Shown: positions 47,620 to 57,608, counted from the first letter of the stretch. The stretch is 64,000 bases of DNA from Lepidostoma basale (GCA_022606425.2 JAHDVF020000106.1:434001-498000); one strand, 5' to 3'. Program-made: numbers and translations. Notes: a model not told the origin generated them from the sequence alone.

Positions 47620-48375
47620 CACTGTCTCCCCGAAGGGGTAGGCAGAAAGAATGGACTGTCACACTTTTCTTTCCTGGCATATTTCTCTCGCTTCCTCAAC
47701 ATTCATACATCGTGTCGCTCGTATGAATGTTGAGGAAGCGAAACTTGCTCGAAATCGATCCTTTCATTATTTTGTTCATGACACCATCATTCGCACCGCA
47801 TTCACTTCTTATATTTTCATTCGACACTCTATCATACACGGAGTATCCACACATTCGTCTAAGAGATCTCATTTCTACTGCATTTATTCTACTTTCATCC
47901 TTCTTTTGCCAGCTCCATGCTTCGCTTCTATACATAAGGGTCGGTAGAAGAACACCATTGTGCACACTGCCATTCTAGCTTTTTTGGATAGGTTTTTGTT
48001 TGCGATGACAACTTTAAGTGCACCATTCACTTTGTTGCCTGCCCCAACTCTTCTTTCAATATCCCTCTCCACTCGCCCATCTCTTGTAAACATACTACCT
48101 AAATAAACGATTTCAACTACTTGCTCCAAATTTTCACCATTTACGCTAATGTTGCAGACTGTCGTGGTTTCTTCCTTTTCAAAAATCATTCATTACCTTG
48201 GACTTATTGACATTCATCATCAGATCATTTCGCATGCATACCTCATACATACAATTCACCAGGACATGTAGTTCTTGCTCGTTGTCTGCAAGGCGGACAG
48301 CGTCATCCGCATACAAGATACAGCTTACTGACACTCCGCTCATTTTGGCACCTACATCCAACCCTTTCAGCTCTC
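47620..48375 (-). pseudogene. SLRW LINE from YADD to 3' end, closest to the 13690 copy
   Basis: Reading leftwards: MDVGAKMSGVSVSCILYADD, AVRLADNEQELHVLVNCMYE, VCNISVNGENLEQVVEIVYL, GSMFTRDGRVERDIERRVGA, MRSLRRMCGYSVYDRVSNEN, IRSECGANDGVMNKIMKGS. Then a break at 47713-47745, where a short plus-strand scrap (ATGAATGTTGAGGAAGCGAA) is inserted and ~200 bp of ORF are lost, and the 3' end 47620-47712. It supplies the bases deleted from the 13690 copy near 14461. It has its own small insertion at 48186 (TCATTCATTACC). Confidence 0.9.
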
Positions 48376-48419
48376 GGTATATTTCGGTATAAAATATATA
48401 TTTATATTACGTATATCAT

Positions 48420-48852
48420 ATAACATCGTCCTGCAGGGCCCTTCTCCAGGTGACTCTAGGTCTGCCCCGCTTTCTCTTTCCCCCCATAGAGGATCAGTCT
48501 AGTGCACCCTGAGCGATGCAGGCTGAGTTCCGTCTCAAAGTATGACCAATCCACTGCCATTTGCGTCTAGCGACTTGTTCTCTAATTGGCTTTTCGCCTG
48601 TCATGGTCCAGAGAACGGCTTTTGCCACTGTTTGGGGCCAATAGATTTTGAATATTGAGCGAAGGCACCTATTTATAAGCACCTGGAGTTTACCAATAAA
48701 GAAAAGAGCCCTGCAGGACGAGGTTAAGGCAGCAGGCCTCACTTGAGATGATTTAAGACACCAGGCATGCGATAGAGTCGGGTGGAGAAGGTTTCTTGAG
48801 ACCCTATGCACCACGGAGGTGAGAAAGGACAAAGAGAAGAAGAAGAAGTAGA
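48420..48852. pseudogene. LINE 3' end (RRKWQWIGHTLRR family), inverted composite
   Basis: The minus part (about 48690-48425) reads FIGKLQVLINRCLRSIFKIY, WPQTVAKAVLWTMTGEKPIR, EQVARRKWQWIGHTLRRNSA, CIAQGALD, and the GKRKRGRPRVTWRRAL end. The plus part (48695-48850) reads ALQDEVKAAGLT, then RVGWRRFLETLCTTEVRKDK with a GAAGAAGAAG tail. Both halves belong to the same ORF end but point in opposite directions, joined at AAGAGCCCTGCAGGACGAGG (48705), the mirror of CGTCCTGCAGGGCCCTTCT at 48428. Inversion during insertion (twin priming) or later rearrangement would explain this. Confidence 0.8.
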
Positions 48853-48899
48853 TATCATATATGTCTTAAATTATAAATATTATTATTATTATTAGATAT

Positions 48900-49195
48900 A
48901 TTGTTGACAATGAGAGATCACGTGAGGAACACCAGAATAAGATAAATATGTGAGGTTGAGGATATTACAAGATGGAGTAGACAGCGAAAAAGGGACTGGT
49001 ACGGTCATGTTCAAATAATGGACACCACCAGACTCCCCTACATTGCATTGCATAACAGCCTCATGGGACTCGTCCTCGTGGAAGACCTCTTAAAAGATGG
49101 AAGGACAGTTGGGAATCTACCTCACAGGAGAAGCAACACTATGGAGAACGGGCACATAGATCTACAACAAGGAAGAAGAAGAAGAAAAGATATAT
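48900..49195 (+). pseudogene. LINE 3' end (RLPYIALHN family)
   Basis: ICEVEDITRWSRQRKRDWYG, HVQIMDTTRLPYIALHNSLM, then a frameshift and GWESTSQEKQHYGE-like codons with tail GGAAGAAGAAGAAGA. Like 31550-31855. Confidence 0.75.
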
Positions 49196-49204
49196 TGTTT
49201 TCTT

Positions 49205-49345
49205 CTATATTCACCAGTACTTTATATAATAATAATAAATTGGATAATTTATAGAGCGCCCTTTTTATGAATTACTCATCTCAAGGGCGCTGTAGAAAAT
49301 ACTCTGTTTTATGAACTAGTGAAACAATAAACATATACTCGTATA
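49205..49345 (-). mobile_element. CR1/L2-like LINE 3' UTR
   Basis: Reversed: (AATA)n at 49208, AAATTGGATAATTTATAGAG, ATCTCAAGGGCGCTGTAGAA. Closest to the 3' end of 38455. Confidence 0.75.
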
Positions 49346-49439
49346 GTATGAGGGCTGCACCTAACGAAGTACTTTATGTAAGGGATTTATATAATAATTT
49401 TCGGGACGTAGAAGTCCTCCATCAGTGTAAATATAACAT

Positions 49440-49615
49440 TATATATACAAAATAAATATTTAAACAAACTTCTTGAATGTGGTTAGTTTTGTAAATAATA
49501 AAATGTACTGATGAAGGGTTTCTGTGTCTCGAAACATGTTTGGGTAAATGTGTAATTTTTAATTTGATATATATTTAAAAATAAAGTGATGTGATACAAA
49601 GAAAACGTATTGTTC
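49440..49615 (+). mobile_element. PLE terminal repeat, ACATGT class
   Basis: Core 49503-49544: CTGATGA, A, GGG...TCTC, GAAAC, ATGTTTGGG. Followed by AAAAATAAAGTGATGTGATA. Related to 34815 and 50595. Confidence 0.6.
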
Positions 49616-49639
49616 AGATATTTGTCGTTTATTCTTAAC

Positions 49640-49790
49640 TGAAACTAACCATCACGCCGTCTCTCCGAAGGGGTATGCAGAGAGAATTGACTGCCACTCT
49701 TTTTTTCCTGACGTATTTCTGCCGCTTTCTCAACATTCATACAAAGTGTCATGTACGCGCGTCGATTTCTCTGACTCCTCACGTGGCTTG
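49640..49790 (-). mobile_element. SLRW LINE 3' end
   Basis: CATCACGCCGTCTCTCCGAA, reversed ORF end with GTCGATTTCTCTGACTCCTC, ACGTGGC. Confidence 0.78.
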
Positions 49791-49824
49791 TTTATTTATT
49801 TTTGTTTATTTTTTATGTGATATT

Positions 49825-49915
49825 TAGAGTCAGCAGGATTGTCAGTGCATCTGAGACGCGATGGGAGTATATTCCAGGCGGACGGACTTCGACTCGAGGG
49901 AACACATCTTTGCTA
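49825..49915 (-). mobile_element. CR1/L2-like LINE scrap
   Basis: GGATTGTCAGTGCATCTGAG, ACGCGATGGGAGTATATTCC, AGGCGGACGGACTTCGAC corresponds to the SPSTWNILPSRLRCTDNPAD region on the minus strand (compare 15960-16015). Confidence 0.55.
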
Positions 49916-50204
49916 CAAGTGTTAATAAGCGCCATCAATCATTGCACCCATATCACGATTTTAATTACTGCAAGTGTAATATGTAAATGATACCGTTATT
50001 GGGTAGGGCGTTGGGTTGTGAGGGGTTAATTTAATCCTGAAGTATGAACGAGCGAAGTTCGTAGGCATACACCGACGCGAGACGAATCTGTTCACGGTGT
50101 CAATGGCACTACAGCTGGTCCATACATAATAACTAGCCGATTACTTCCAGGAGGTACAGAAATGAGGTGTTAAAAGCTATGAACTCCACGACAAAAAAAA
50201 ACAA
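49916..50204. other. No recognisable feature
   Basis: No gene or repeat match. Confidence 0.3.
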
Positions 50205-50775
50205 TTAATACGAATGAAAACGTCTGTTTTCTAGATATTGTAAAAAAATAAAAAATAAGCATTTTCTTTTATATTCACCATAACTTTGTGTAGCGGAATT
50301 ATGAATGTTTATTTTTTTATATACTTTGTATACAACACACACATTATTACAAAAATAAAATTTTTAAAAAACTAATTTGTTTTTCGGACACAGAAGACCT
50401 TCACTTGTGATATATAATAAATAAATATTACAAATACAAAAAAAACATTAATAAGGCCAGTTTTGACAGAAATTAAAATAATTTTTTTCGAAACAATTAT
50501 GCTTTTGTTATTATAAAACAAACATTTTGAAAAAAAAATTAATTTAAAATAATAATTGAAATTCCGTATTGGGTTCATCTTACAATAAAGAAAATAAATA
50601 AAATATATCACTGATGAAGGGTTTCTGTGTCCGAAACATGTTTTTTATTTTAATTTTAATTTTTGTAATAAAGTGTGTGTTGCATATAAAGCATAAAAAA
50701 AAGAAACACGCTTGATTCCGCAACTCAAAGTTATGGCGAATATAGAAGAAAAACGTTTATTAAGTTTCATACATT
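50205..50775. mobile_element. Long PLE foldback, ACATGT class
   Basis: Left arm 50252-50430: TTTTCTTTTATATTCACCAT, AACTTTGTGTAGCGGAATTA, TATACAACACACACATTATT, TTTTTCGGACACAGAAGACC. Right arm 50595-50770: the same blocks reversed, ending TTCCGCAACTCAAAGTTATG, GCGAATATAGAAG. At about 175 bp per arm it is the longest foldback here and shows how far the terminal repeat extends beyond the core. A CTAGAAAACA-subfamily scrap abuts at 50205. The hairpin loop contains 165 bp of AT-rich sequence. Confidence 0.75.
50602..50640 (+). ncRNA. Hammerhead-like core, ACATGT class (right arm)
   Basis: CTGATGA, A, GGG - TTTCTGTG - TCC, GAAAC, ATGTTT. Boxes canonical; helix II is only three pairs (one G-T); the cleavage triplet reads GUU. 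Confidence 0.6.
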
Positions 50776-51166
50776 ATTTTTATATTTCGACACAACAGTG
50801 TTACTCTAAGACATTGACAATATAAATGATTCATGTCATATTAATGATAATAGAAAACATAAAACAGATAACTCAGTTAACAAAACATCTCTGTTATAGT
50901 GTTAAATCATTTAGTATTATAAATCAAGTGGAAAAGCTTTTAAACGCACTATCACCTCTGGTCTTGTGGAGCTTTGTTAATTCATTAAGACCCACATCTC
51001 TGTCAAACGGATATCATACAGGCTTATTCAATTGCATAGTCTGCGGGACTCCTAGAAGCCATGATGATAAATTAAATTTTTAACCTTCCCTAAGCGATTT
51101 TTTTTGTAGCTAGCATATAGTGCTTCTTAATACTTATATCTATAAATATAATATAATAAATACTTT
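50776..51166. other. Unassigned
   Basis: A plus-strand open frame 50826-51083 has no recognisable motif. Confidence 0.3.
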
Positions 51167-51174
51167 GTTTAGAT

Positions 51175-51502
51175 CAGAGATTCCCAAACTATTTTGTCCC
51201 GTAGACCCCTTGCCGATTTTTTCTAATTCGTGTAGACTCCCTGCCGCTGAAGGCCGCGGAAGTCGCTGTCAACTTAACGACTAAACTCAAAAACGAGCCG
51301 TCGACGAATTCTCTGCCTACTAATCGGAAGTCGCTGTCGAGGTAAAAAAAAAGGTCGCCCACGATTTTCGATATTTGTTTTGCGTTTTGGCTTCAATTTA
51401 CTTAAACCATCTCGTGGATCCTCATTATTTTTTCTGTCGTAGACCCCCTGCAAGTTGTCGTGGACCCCTGGGGGTCTATATAGACCACTTTGGGAATCAC
51501 TG
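51175..51502. mobile_element. hAT-like MITE
   Basis: Left CAGAGATTCCCAAACTATTT, right end read in reverse CAGTGATTCCCAAAGTGGTC. The start CAG.GATTCCCAAA is typical of hAT-type termini. Inner mirrored blocks AGACCCCTTGCC and GTGGACCCCTGGGGGTC. 328 bp, no transposase. The 8 bp flanks (GTTTAGAT, ATTTTCAG) do not match well, so the insertion is old. Confidence 0.72.
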
Positions 51503-51577
51503 ATTTTCAGTATACCTACCGGTATGGTACGGTAGATTACCGAACGAAGCAGTAAGAATATGTAAAAATAAATTTGA

Positions 51578-51750
51578 CGACCATCGTGGCAGAGTGGTAA
51601 GAGCTCTGAGTGCCATACCGAAGGTTCCGGGTTCGATTCCCGACGATGGCAGTGTGATTGTCACACTGTATTTGGTCTGGTGTAGAATTCTCGTGACAAT
51701 AAAATGGCGATAGATTAGCTACCTATCACATGTCACGAGAATCAATATAT
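51578..51750 (+). mobile_element. tRNA-SINE, 3' part missing
   Basis: GACGACCATCGTGGCAGAGT, A box TGGCAGAGTGG, B box GGTTCGATTCC (51629-51639), then GTGATTGTCACACTGTATTT to CACATGTCACGAGAATCA. Confidence 0.88.
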
Positions 51751-51971
51751 CGACTTAAAAACAAATTGTATACAGTAATTGGGTTCAAGCGACCTGTTGT
51801 TTACGTAAAAAAATGATATATGAAATTTCATGGTAGATGTTCATTGTAAATAATGAAAAAAAAACCCTAATGTTTTTTTATTGTATATTTAGTTAAAATC
51901 CACTAACGTGGAAAAAATATTACCGGATTATAACTAAACATGCATAAAAAAAATACGATTTTCATTACTTC
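51751..51971. other. AT-rich, nothing recognised
   Basis: No feature seen. Confidence 0.3.
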
Positions 51972-52166
51972 AAAGAGGATGCATATATACAACTTCCAAA
52001 AATTTGTCATGCATGGTCATAAACAAAGGTGGAATGGTGAATGTTGTAATTACATAAAGCGTGCGCTTAACCCAACCAATGACAGGTCATAAGTCCTGTA
52101 AACACCTTGATCATCCATATTCAGTTTCCAGTTTGCATCTTCGTCTCTATTGAGATACAATTAAAT
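51972..52166 (+). mobile_element. MITE-A, right-hand fragment
   Basis: GCATATATACAACTTCCAAA, GGTGGAATGGTGAATGTTGT, AACCCAACCAATGACAGGTC, to TATTGAGATACAATTAAA. Confidence 0.82.
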
Positions 52167-52345
52167 TTCACGTCCTAAATAAAATTAAGAAAGGGTCACT
52201 AAGACGGTTCGGACATATGGAGCGAATGAATGATGGAAAAATGGTTATAAAGGTGTGTAACAGTGGAATAAAAAAAAAGGCTAGGAAGGTCAATGAGAAC
52301 ATGGCATGACCAAATAAATAAATTATTAAAAGTGTCTAATATATG
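52167..52345 (+). mobile_element. SLRW LINE fragment, IKKGSLRR subgroup
   Basis: NKIKKGSLRRFGHMERMND, then a shortened linker and RTWHDQINKLLKVS. Confidence 0.75.
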
Positions 52346-52609
52346 CTATATTAAATTTTCGAATTATCGAATAAAAAGTGTGCACATGTCCTCAAAAAAG
52401 TAATTATTAAAATTAATTCAACGACTCGTGCTTAACCGATATCGAATCTATGCTACTTACATAGAAAACCGACATTGTTAACTATAAATTGTTTACTCAG
52501 TTGAACTAACAGTTTCGTTTAAGACTATTTCTATTTATTCATTAACTGTGTATGCATGAAACTTTCTTTTCTTAATCAGAGTGCATTTGTAATTTAACAT
52601 TAATCTTAC
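52346..52609. other. AT-rich, nothing recognised
   Basis: No feature seen. Confidence 0.3.
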
Positions 52610-52745
52610 AAGAGGAGAGCGCGACATAGAAAATTGACTTCAGGATGGGATTTTGCAAGATTGTAGTACCCTCATGGTTATTGTAAGAAAGGGTAATAGA
52701 TAGTCAATTTCTAGAAAAAAAGCCTTTGATATTTCCACCGTTGCT
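52610..52745 (+). repeat. Dispersed repeat of unknown class, copy 2
   Basis: ACATAGAAAATTGACTTCAG, GATGGGATTTTGCAAGATTG, TAGTCAATTTCTAGAAAAAA. Reverse complement of 29455-29600. Confidence 0.6.
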
Positions 52746-52747
52746 TG

Positions 52748-53002
52748 TATAATATTTTATATTACTCGTAAAAAGTCGTTCTTCGTTTAATGACATATGG
52801 AATAGAAACGAGAGCTGACACCATCATCTCCTAAGAACCACAGAAATGAAGACTCTCCGATTTGTTGCGGGAACGACACTCCGAGACAGAATAAGAAATT
52901 CTGAAATAAGAAAGATCTGCAATGTGGAAGATGTCGTGCAGGAAGACTGAGAATACGCTACTAGAGAGATCATGTGGAAAGAACTTGTTCTGAAAGAGTG
53001 GC
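52748..53002 (+). pseudogene. LINE 3' fragment, left copy of a duplicated block
   Basis: TYGIETRADT, LLRTTEMKTLRFVAGTTLRD, RIRNSEIRKICNVEDVVQED. It starts with the same non-coding junction ATATTTTATATTACTCGTAA as the copy at 53270. It ends at the SINE. Confidence 0.75.
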
Positions 53003-53272
53003 GACCTTCGAGGCCGAGTGGTAAGTGCATTGACTGTCACCCCGAAGGTTCTGGGTTCGATTTCCGGCGAGGGCAGTGTGATTGTCACACTGTCTTTGGT
53101 TTGGTGTAGAATTCACGTTATCATAAAATGGCGATAGATTAGCTACCTATCACATGTCACGAGAATCACTATGATAGCTTTAGCTATAATACCCTTTACA
53201 TCGATTTGGCTCATGCTGTCATGATGTAAAGAGCGACTCAACAAAATAATAATAATAATAATAATAATAATA
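53003..53272 (+). mobile_element. tRNA-SINE, full length
   Basis: GACCTTCGAGGCCGAGTGGT, A box, B box GGTTCGATTTCC (53053-53064), the full body to GAGCGACTCAACAAAATAAT and (AAT)n at 53245-53271. Nearly identical to 37731 apart from a few substitutions and a short insertion (TTAGCTATAATACCC). Confidence 0.92.
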
Positions 53273-53685
53273 TTTTATATTACTCGTAAAAAGTCGTCTG
53301 TCCTATAATGAGATATGGAATAGAAACGAGAGCTGACACCATCAGAACAAAAAGTCTCCTAAGAACCACAGAAAAGAAAACTCTTCGATCCGTTGCGGAA
53401 ACGACACTTCGAGACAGAACAAGAAATTCTGAAATAAGAAAGATCTGCAATGTGGAAGATGTCGTGCAGGAAGACTGAGAAGACGCTACTGGAGAGATCA
53501 TGTGGAAATAGCATGTTCTCAAATGGTGATAAATATAGCCGCAAATAAAGTACCAACAGGAAATAGATCTGGAGGAAGACCACCTAAAAGATGGCGTGAC
53601 AGATGGATATCTGCATCCCAGGAACAAGCTCCGAGAAATAACAGGACACAGTCCTAAATAAAGCAGAAGAAGAAGAAGAAAACTC
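53270..53685 (+). pseudogene. LINE 3' end, right copy of the duplicated block
   Basis: MRYGIETRADTIRTKSLLRT, TEKKTLRSVAETTLRDRTRN, SEIRKICNVEDVVQED, a stop, RRRYWRDHVEIACSQMV, GGRPPKRWRDRWIS, with a GAAGAAGAAGAAG tail. Related to the RDHVARMDGD family at 20516. Confidence 0.82.
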
Positions 53686-53911
53686 GTATAACAAGGATAA
53701 AAGTAGGATAAATGCCGTAAAAATGAGATTACTGAGAAGAATGTGCGCTTAAACGATATATGATAGAATACAGAACGACGGAATAACGAAGAAATGTAAG
53801 GCAGATGATTATTGCATCAAAAATAAAATTAAAAAAGGATTCCTGAGATGGTTTAGACTAATGGAACGATTGGACGAGAGAAGAATTGAATTTTTTTTTG
53901 TATACAAGCAG
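53686..53911 (+). mobile_element. SLRW LINE, left part, split by CR1
   Basis: KDKSRINAVKMRLLRRMCA, YDRIQNDGITKKCKADDYCI, NKIKKGFLRWF, LMERLDERRIE, then TATACAAGCAG. Continues at 54459. Confidence 0.78.
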
Positions 53912-54464
53912 CAACGCAGCAGCAAGACTCATTAAAGGCATTTCAAAAAATTCCCATATAACACAACATCCCAAATGGCTTAAAAGTCCACAAAAAATCC
54001 AGTTTAAACTCTGCTAGACAGTCTTTAAAGCGCTACATGGAATGGCACCAAGTTACATATCTGAAATCTGTATAACAGACAGCCTAAATACAAGGAAATC
54101 CACACTTCGTTCGGCGAACTCCTCGGCAATAGGAAGATTTATTGCCCCAGTACAAATTTCGGGGATCGAGCGTTCGCGGTAGCCGGTCCATCAGCTTGGA
54201 ACAATCTCCCTTCACACCTCAGATGCATAAATTATCTGACAGATTTAAGATCTAAACTGAAAACCCATATTTTTCATATTTCATACCCAATTTAAACATT
54301 TATACTTTGTTCTACTATACTTTCTAACCGATCGCGAAAATCAGATGCAGCGTTCACATTTAGTTTTTTAGATTTAAACCAAGTCTTAATGCGCCCTTGA
54401 GGTGGTTACATCACAAAAATGGCGCTTTAAAAGCCAGCATATTATTATTATTATTATTAAGCAG
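53906..54464 (+). pseudogene. CR1/L2-like LINE inserted in an SLRW LINE
   Basis: Insert 53912-54458 with AAGCAG on both sides (53906-53911, 54459-54464). Codons: NAAARLIKGISKNSHITQHP, KWLKSPQKIQFKLC, stop, FKALHGMAPSYISEICITDS, RKSTLRSANSSAIGRFI, then a ~9 base deletion, TNFGDRAFAVAGPSAWNNLP, HLRCINYLTDLRSKLKTHIF. The 3' UTR has AATGCGCCCTTGAGGTGGTT and AATGGCGCTTTAAAAGCC, and the tail is (ATT)n. A good copy for 3' end definition. Confidence 0.9.
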
Positions 54465-54585
54465 TTTGAGTGGAAAGAGAAAGGCATGGCATGACCAAAT
54501 TAATCAAATACTGAATGGCGGCCACATTCGAATTCGAAAATTCGATGCCTGTACAGAAGAATTACATATGTAAAGATTGCCATGT
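54459..54585 (+). mobile_element. SLRW LINE, right part
   Basis: SLSGKRKAWHDQINQILNGG, HIRIRKFDACTEE: direct continuation of 53686-53911 across the CR1 insert. Confidence 0.75.
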
Positions 54586-55100
54586 TGTGTTCGTCATTAT
54601 ATTCGTAAGTTACCTTGTGCAATCAAGATATCGAAGTACAACCAAAGTATTATATTTTTATCCTAATAAATCAGTTTGGTACAATTAATTAACAGATTAA
54701 TTATGTACAATATTCGATTCGCGTCCGATCCAGTACAAGACGCAATAAAAAGTCAATTTTACGATCTAATTTGACTTACGGCTGATTGAAGCATAAACAC
54801 GCCGCGTGCCGTGGTCTGTGGACTCTCCCAATAAACTAGGAATCTGGTTTTCATGTTCCCGTCCACCCACGGCGCATCTGACATTGTGTTGAGATAGCTC
54901 CCAGCCTCCCTGGCCCGCCTCATCACTCTTTCATCTCGTGATAACGCTGTTTGTTTCTTTTTTCACCTCTCTAGACTCTAGCTGGCTGCTACACGTCTGT
55001 CAGGAACATAGAAGTTAAATTATTGTATACATGTCGTATAAAAATGTAGATAAATAATTACTTAAATTGTAGCTTTCGTTTATTTCTAATTTGTTTAAGA
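54586..55100. other. Unassigned, GC-richer 54770-54980
   Basis: CACGCCGCGTGCCGTGGTCT, CCTCCCTGGCCCGCCTCATC. No gene seen; unique in the window. Confidence 0.3.
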
Positions 55101-55262
55101 TATCGTCGGTTCAAAGGTAAAACTCAATAACTGTTATTCTGTAATAAATACAATTGGTGATTATTTCCTGACGTAGAATTCACAAATCTGATACAGAAAA
55201 TGCAAAAATCTAATATTTGACCAAAATGTCACTTAATGAGTTTTACCTTTGAAACGACGATA
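55101..55262. mobile_element. Short TA-flanked MITE
   Basis: Element 55103-55260, 158 bp. Left TCGTCGGTTCAAAGGTAAAA, right end reversed TCGTCGTTTCAAAGGTAAAA; the repeats match for ~24 bp (through CTCA). TA at 55101-55102 and 55261-55262. No coding capacity. Confidence 0.82.
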
Positions 55263-55304
55263 TGAAATACAGTACATACATATTGCAAATAGAAATATAT
55301 TCAC

Positions 55305-55795
55305 AGAAGCAAAGATGGCAGTACACAATGGAGTTCTATTGCCAACCCTCATGTATGGAAGTGAAACTTAGAGCTGGCAAAAGAAGGATGAAAGCAGGAT
55401 AAACGCCGTAGAAATGAGATCACTAAGAAGAATGTGCGGGAAAACGTTGTTTGAAAGTGTACCGAACGATGAAATGAGAAAGAAATGTAAGGCAGATGAC
55501 TGCATCATGGATGAAATTAAAAAAGGAGGATTGGATATATGGAACGAATAGATGAGAGTAGAATGAGAATGGAAAAAGAAGCCGAGGACGACCGAGGAAA
55601 ACATGGCATGACCCAATTAATCAATTACTAAAAGACGGTCACATTCGAAGTCGGAATAATCGACGTGCGTGCATGGTACGATGTATGCATGTAGAGGAAT
55701 CCCAAGAGGTATGCCAGGACAGAGCATTGTGGCGATCCATCTTCTCTGCCTATCCCTCCGGGGAAATGGTTAGTTAGTTAAATAATATTATCAAC
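55305..55795 (+). pseudogene. SLRW LINE C-terminal half
   Basis: EAKMAVHNGVLLPTLMYGSE, LELAKEG then INAVEMRSLRRMCGKTLFES, VPNDEMRKKCKADDCIMDEI, KKGG, a deletion, ERIDESRMR, a frameshift, RGRPRKTWHDPINQLLKDGH, ESQEVCQDRALWRSIFSAYP. The end has TCCGGGGAAATGGTTAGTTA, missing the CGGCGTG of most copies. Confidence 0.85.
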
Positions 55796-55809
55796 TCACA
55801 ACTAAGGCA

Positions 55810-56199
55810 TATTTGCAAACCCGGCAAACTCCACCAACAATCAAAAGTGAGATATGAATTGGGTCTTATTCATAATACATTTGCACACAATTTTTATTGA
55901 TTTTCAGTTTCAAATTCGGCTTCATTCTGAAGAATTTTGCTATTAAAATATAGGGTTTGTTGCAAACATGGCAGCCTCCACTTGAGTGTTGCAAAGCTGG
56001 CAACACTTCAAAATGAAATTCATTATATTACTTTAATTATCAACATAATGATAATTATTTCATGGCTGATTACTTTTAAAATACTAACTGATTGAGATGA
56101 AAAAAATAAATATCGTAAAAAAGCGCATTTTATTAGCGTATAAGTTTTTTGCGATTTACTCAAAACATCTAATGATGGAGTTTGCCAGGTTTGCAACTA
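55810..56199. mobile_element. TIR element, TTTGCAAACC termini
   Basis: Element 55812-56197, 386 bp, with TA on both sides (55810-55811, 56198-56199). Left TTTGCAAACCCGGCAAACTC, right reversed GTTGCAAACCTGGCAAACTC. An inner motif TGTTGCAAACATGGCAGCCTCC and GTTGCAAAGCTGGCAACACT repeats the same theme. No transposase. Confidence 0.68.
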
Positions 56200-56460
56200 A
56201 TACCCTCAATTATAACAATGACAGAGACAGCGCCTCCTTCAGGTCAACTACACTATCACTAAATACGTCAACCTCCGAGGTGACACGATTTAGTAAAATT
56301 ATAGTTCTATCTACCGTCATAAAAATTGGCAGGCTGGTTCTGCATCGTGGAAGATAAAACAATCTATAGCTCCTTTGTCGAAATGACATTTGATAATGTC
56401 TCAGAAGGGCGAAACATGTCATTCATAATGATATTCATAATGATTATTTAATATGTAGTT
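56200..56460 (-). pseudogene. Jockey-like LINE scrap plus PLE scrap
   Basis: Minus 56395-56210: MSFRQRSYRLFYLPRCRTSL, IFMTVDRTIILLNRVTSEVD. Then 56400-56460 plus: GAAGGGCGAAACATGTCATT, a PLE ACATGT-class right half. Confidence 0.7.
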
Positions 56461-56461
56461 T

Positions 56462-57118
56462 AATAAGTATGACCTTGTGATGAACGTATCAAAGGTATTT
56501 GAAAGGGAATAATGTATGACGGATTGTGACATAAGTGCGAACGATGAGAAATTAGAGAAAGTTACCGAATTTGTCTATCTGGGAAGCATGTTTACAAGAG
56601 ATGGTAGAATGGAGAAAGATATCGGAAGAAGGGTTGGAGCTGGAAACAAAATAAATGGTGCACTCAAAGTCATCGAAGCAAAGATTGCAGTGCACAATGG
56701 AGTTCTAGTCCCGACCCTTATGTATGGAAGTGAAGCTTGGAGTTGGTAGAAGAAGGATAAAAGTAGGATAAAAGCCGTAGAAATGAGGTCACTAAGAAGA
56801 ATGTGGAGAAAAACAATGTATGATAAAATATCTAATGATGAAGTATAAAAGAAATGTAAGGCGGATGAATTCGTAATAAATAAAATTAAGAAAGGGTCAC
56901 TAAGATGGTTTGTACATATGGAACAAATGGATGAGGGAAGAATGGTTAAAAAGATGTATACAAGTAGTGTGAATGGGAAAGGAAGTCGAGGAAGGCCAAG
57001 GAAGAAATTAATCAATTACTGAAAGGCGGCCTTGTTCGAAGTAGGAATAATCGACGAGCGTGCATGTCCGATGTGTGAATTTAGAAGAGGTGTGAGAATT
57101 ATGTCAGGATTGAACATA
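56462..57118 (+). pseudogene. SLRW LINE C-terminal half, IKKGSLRW subgroup
   Basis: MTDCDISANDEKLEKVTEFV, YLGSMFTRDGRMEKDIGRRV, GAGNKINGALKVIEAKI, AVHNGVLVPTLMYGSEAWSW, stop, RRIKAVEMRSLRRMW, INKIKKGSLRWFVHMEQMDE, GRMVKKMYTSSVNGKGSRGR, with KTWHDQ deleted near 57003. The end of the ORF is lost and there is no tail. It matches the reversed copy 46258-47185. Confidence 0.87.
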
Positions 57119-57608
57119 AAAATTAAGTGGAATTAAACTAAATACATATTATTAAGGATTTTTTCATATTTTCAATATTTGAAATGTTTAAGTTAATTTT
57201 GAAAATAAACGCCTTTAAACAATCTCAATAAATAAACATTTCATACTAGAATTACTATCTTATAAATTGTTTTAAGGGTTCTAGGAGCAAAATAATTATA
57301 GTTGTTTCAGATGTGTTGAGTTTTTAAGCGCTTCATAATAAATAATTGTTTGTAATTGAGGACATTAATCTCTTAAAGATGGTTCCTACGAGCTTTCTGT
57401 TATGTAACCACCTCCGTACGTGCTCGCAGCTTTGCAAGAAAGCTCGGCATTCACGTCCGGATTTTTGCGTCAAATCCGTCGATTGTCGGCGTAAGATATT
57501 CACCTTTTGCAGTTGCCCACTGCATACTGTTATATGTTATAATTATGTTAAAATGCAGAACGAAATGAATGTATTGATTATTTGTTGTTTCTTGAACAAT
57601 GATGTCAA
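57119..57608. other. Unassigned; a 40 bp block shared with 61025
   Basis: AAGAAAGCTCGGCATTCACG, TCCGGATTTTTGCGTC at 57437-57472 is the reverse of 61025-61063. No gene seen. Confidence 0.35.
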
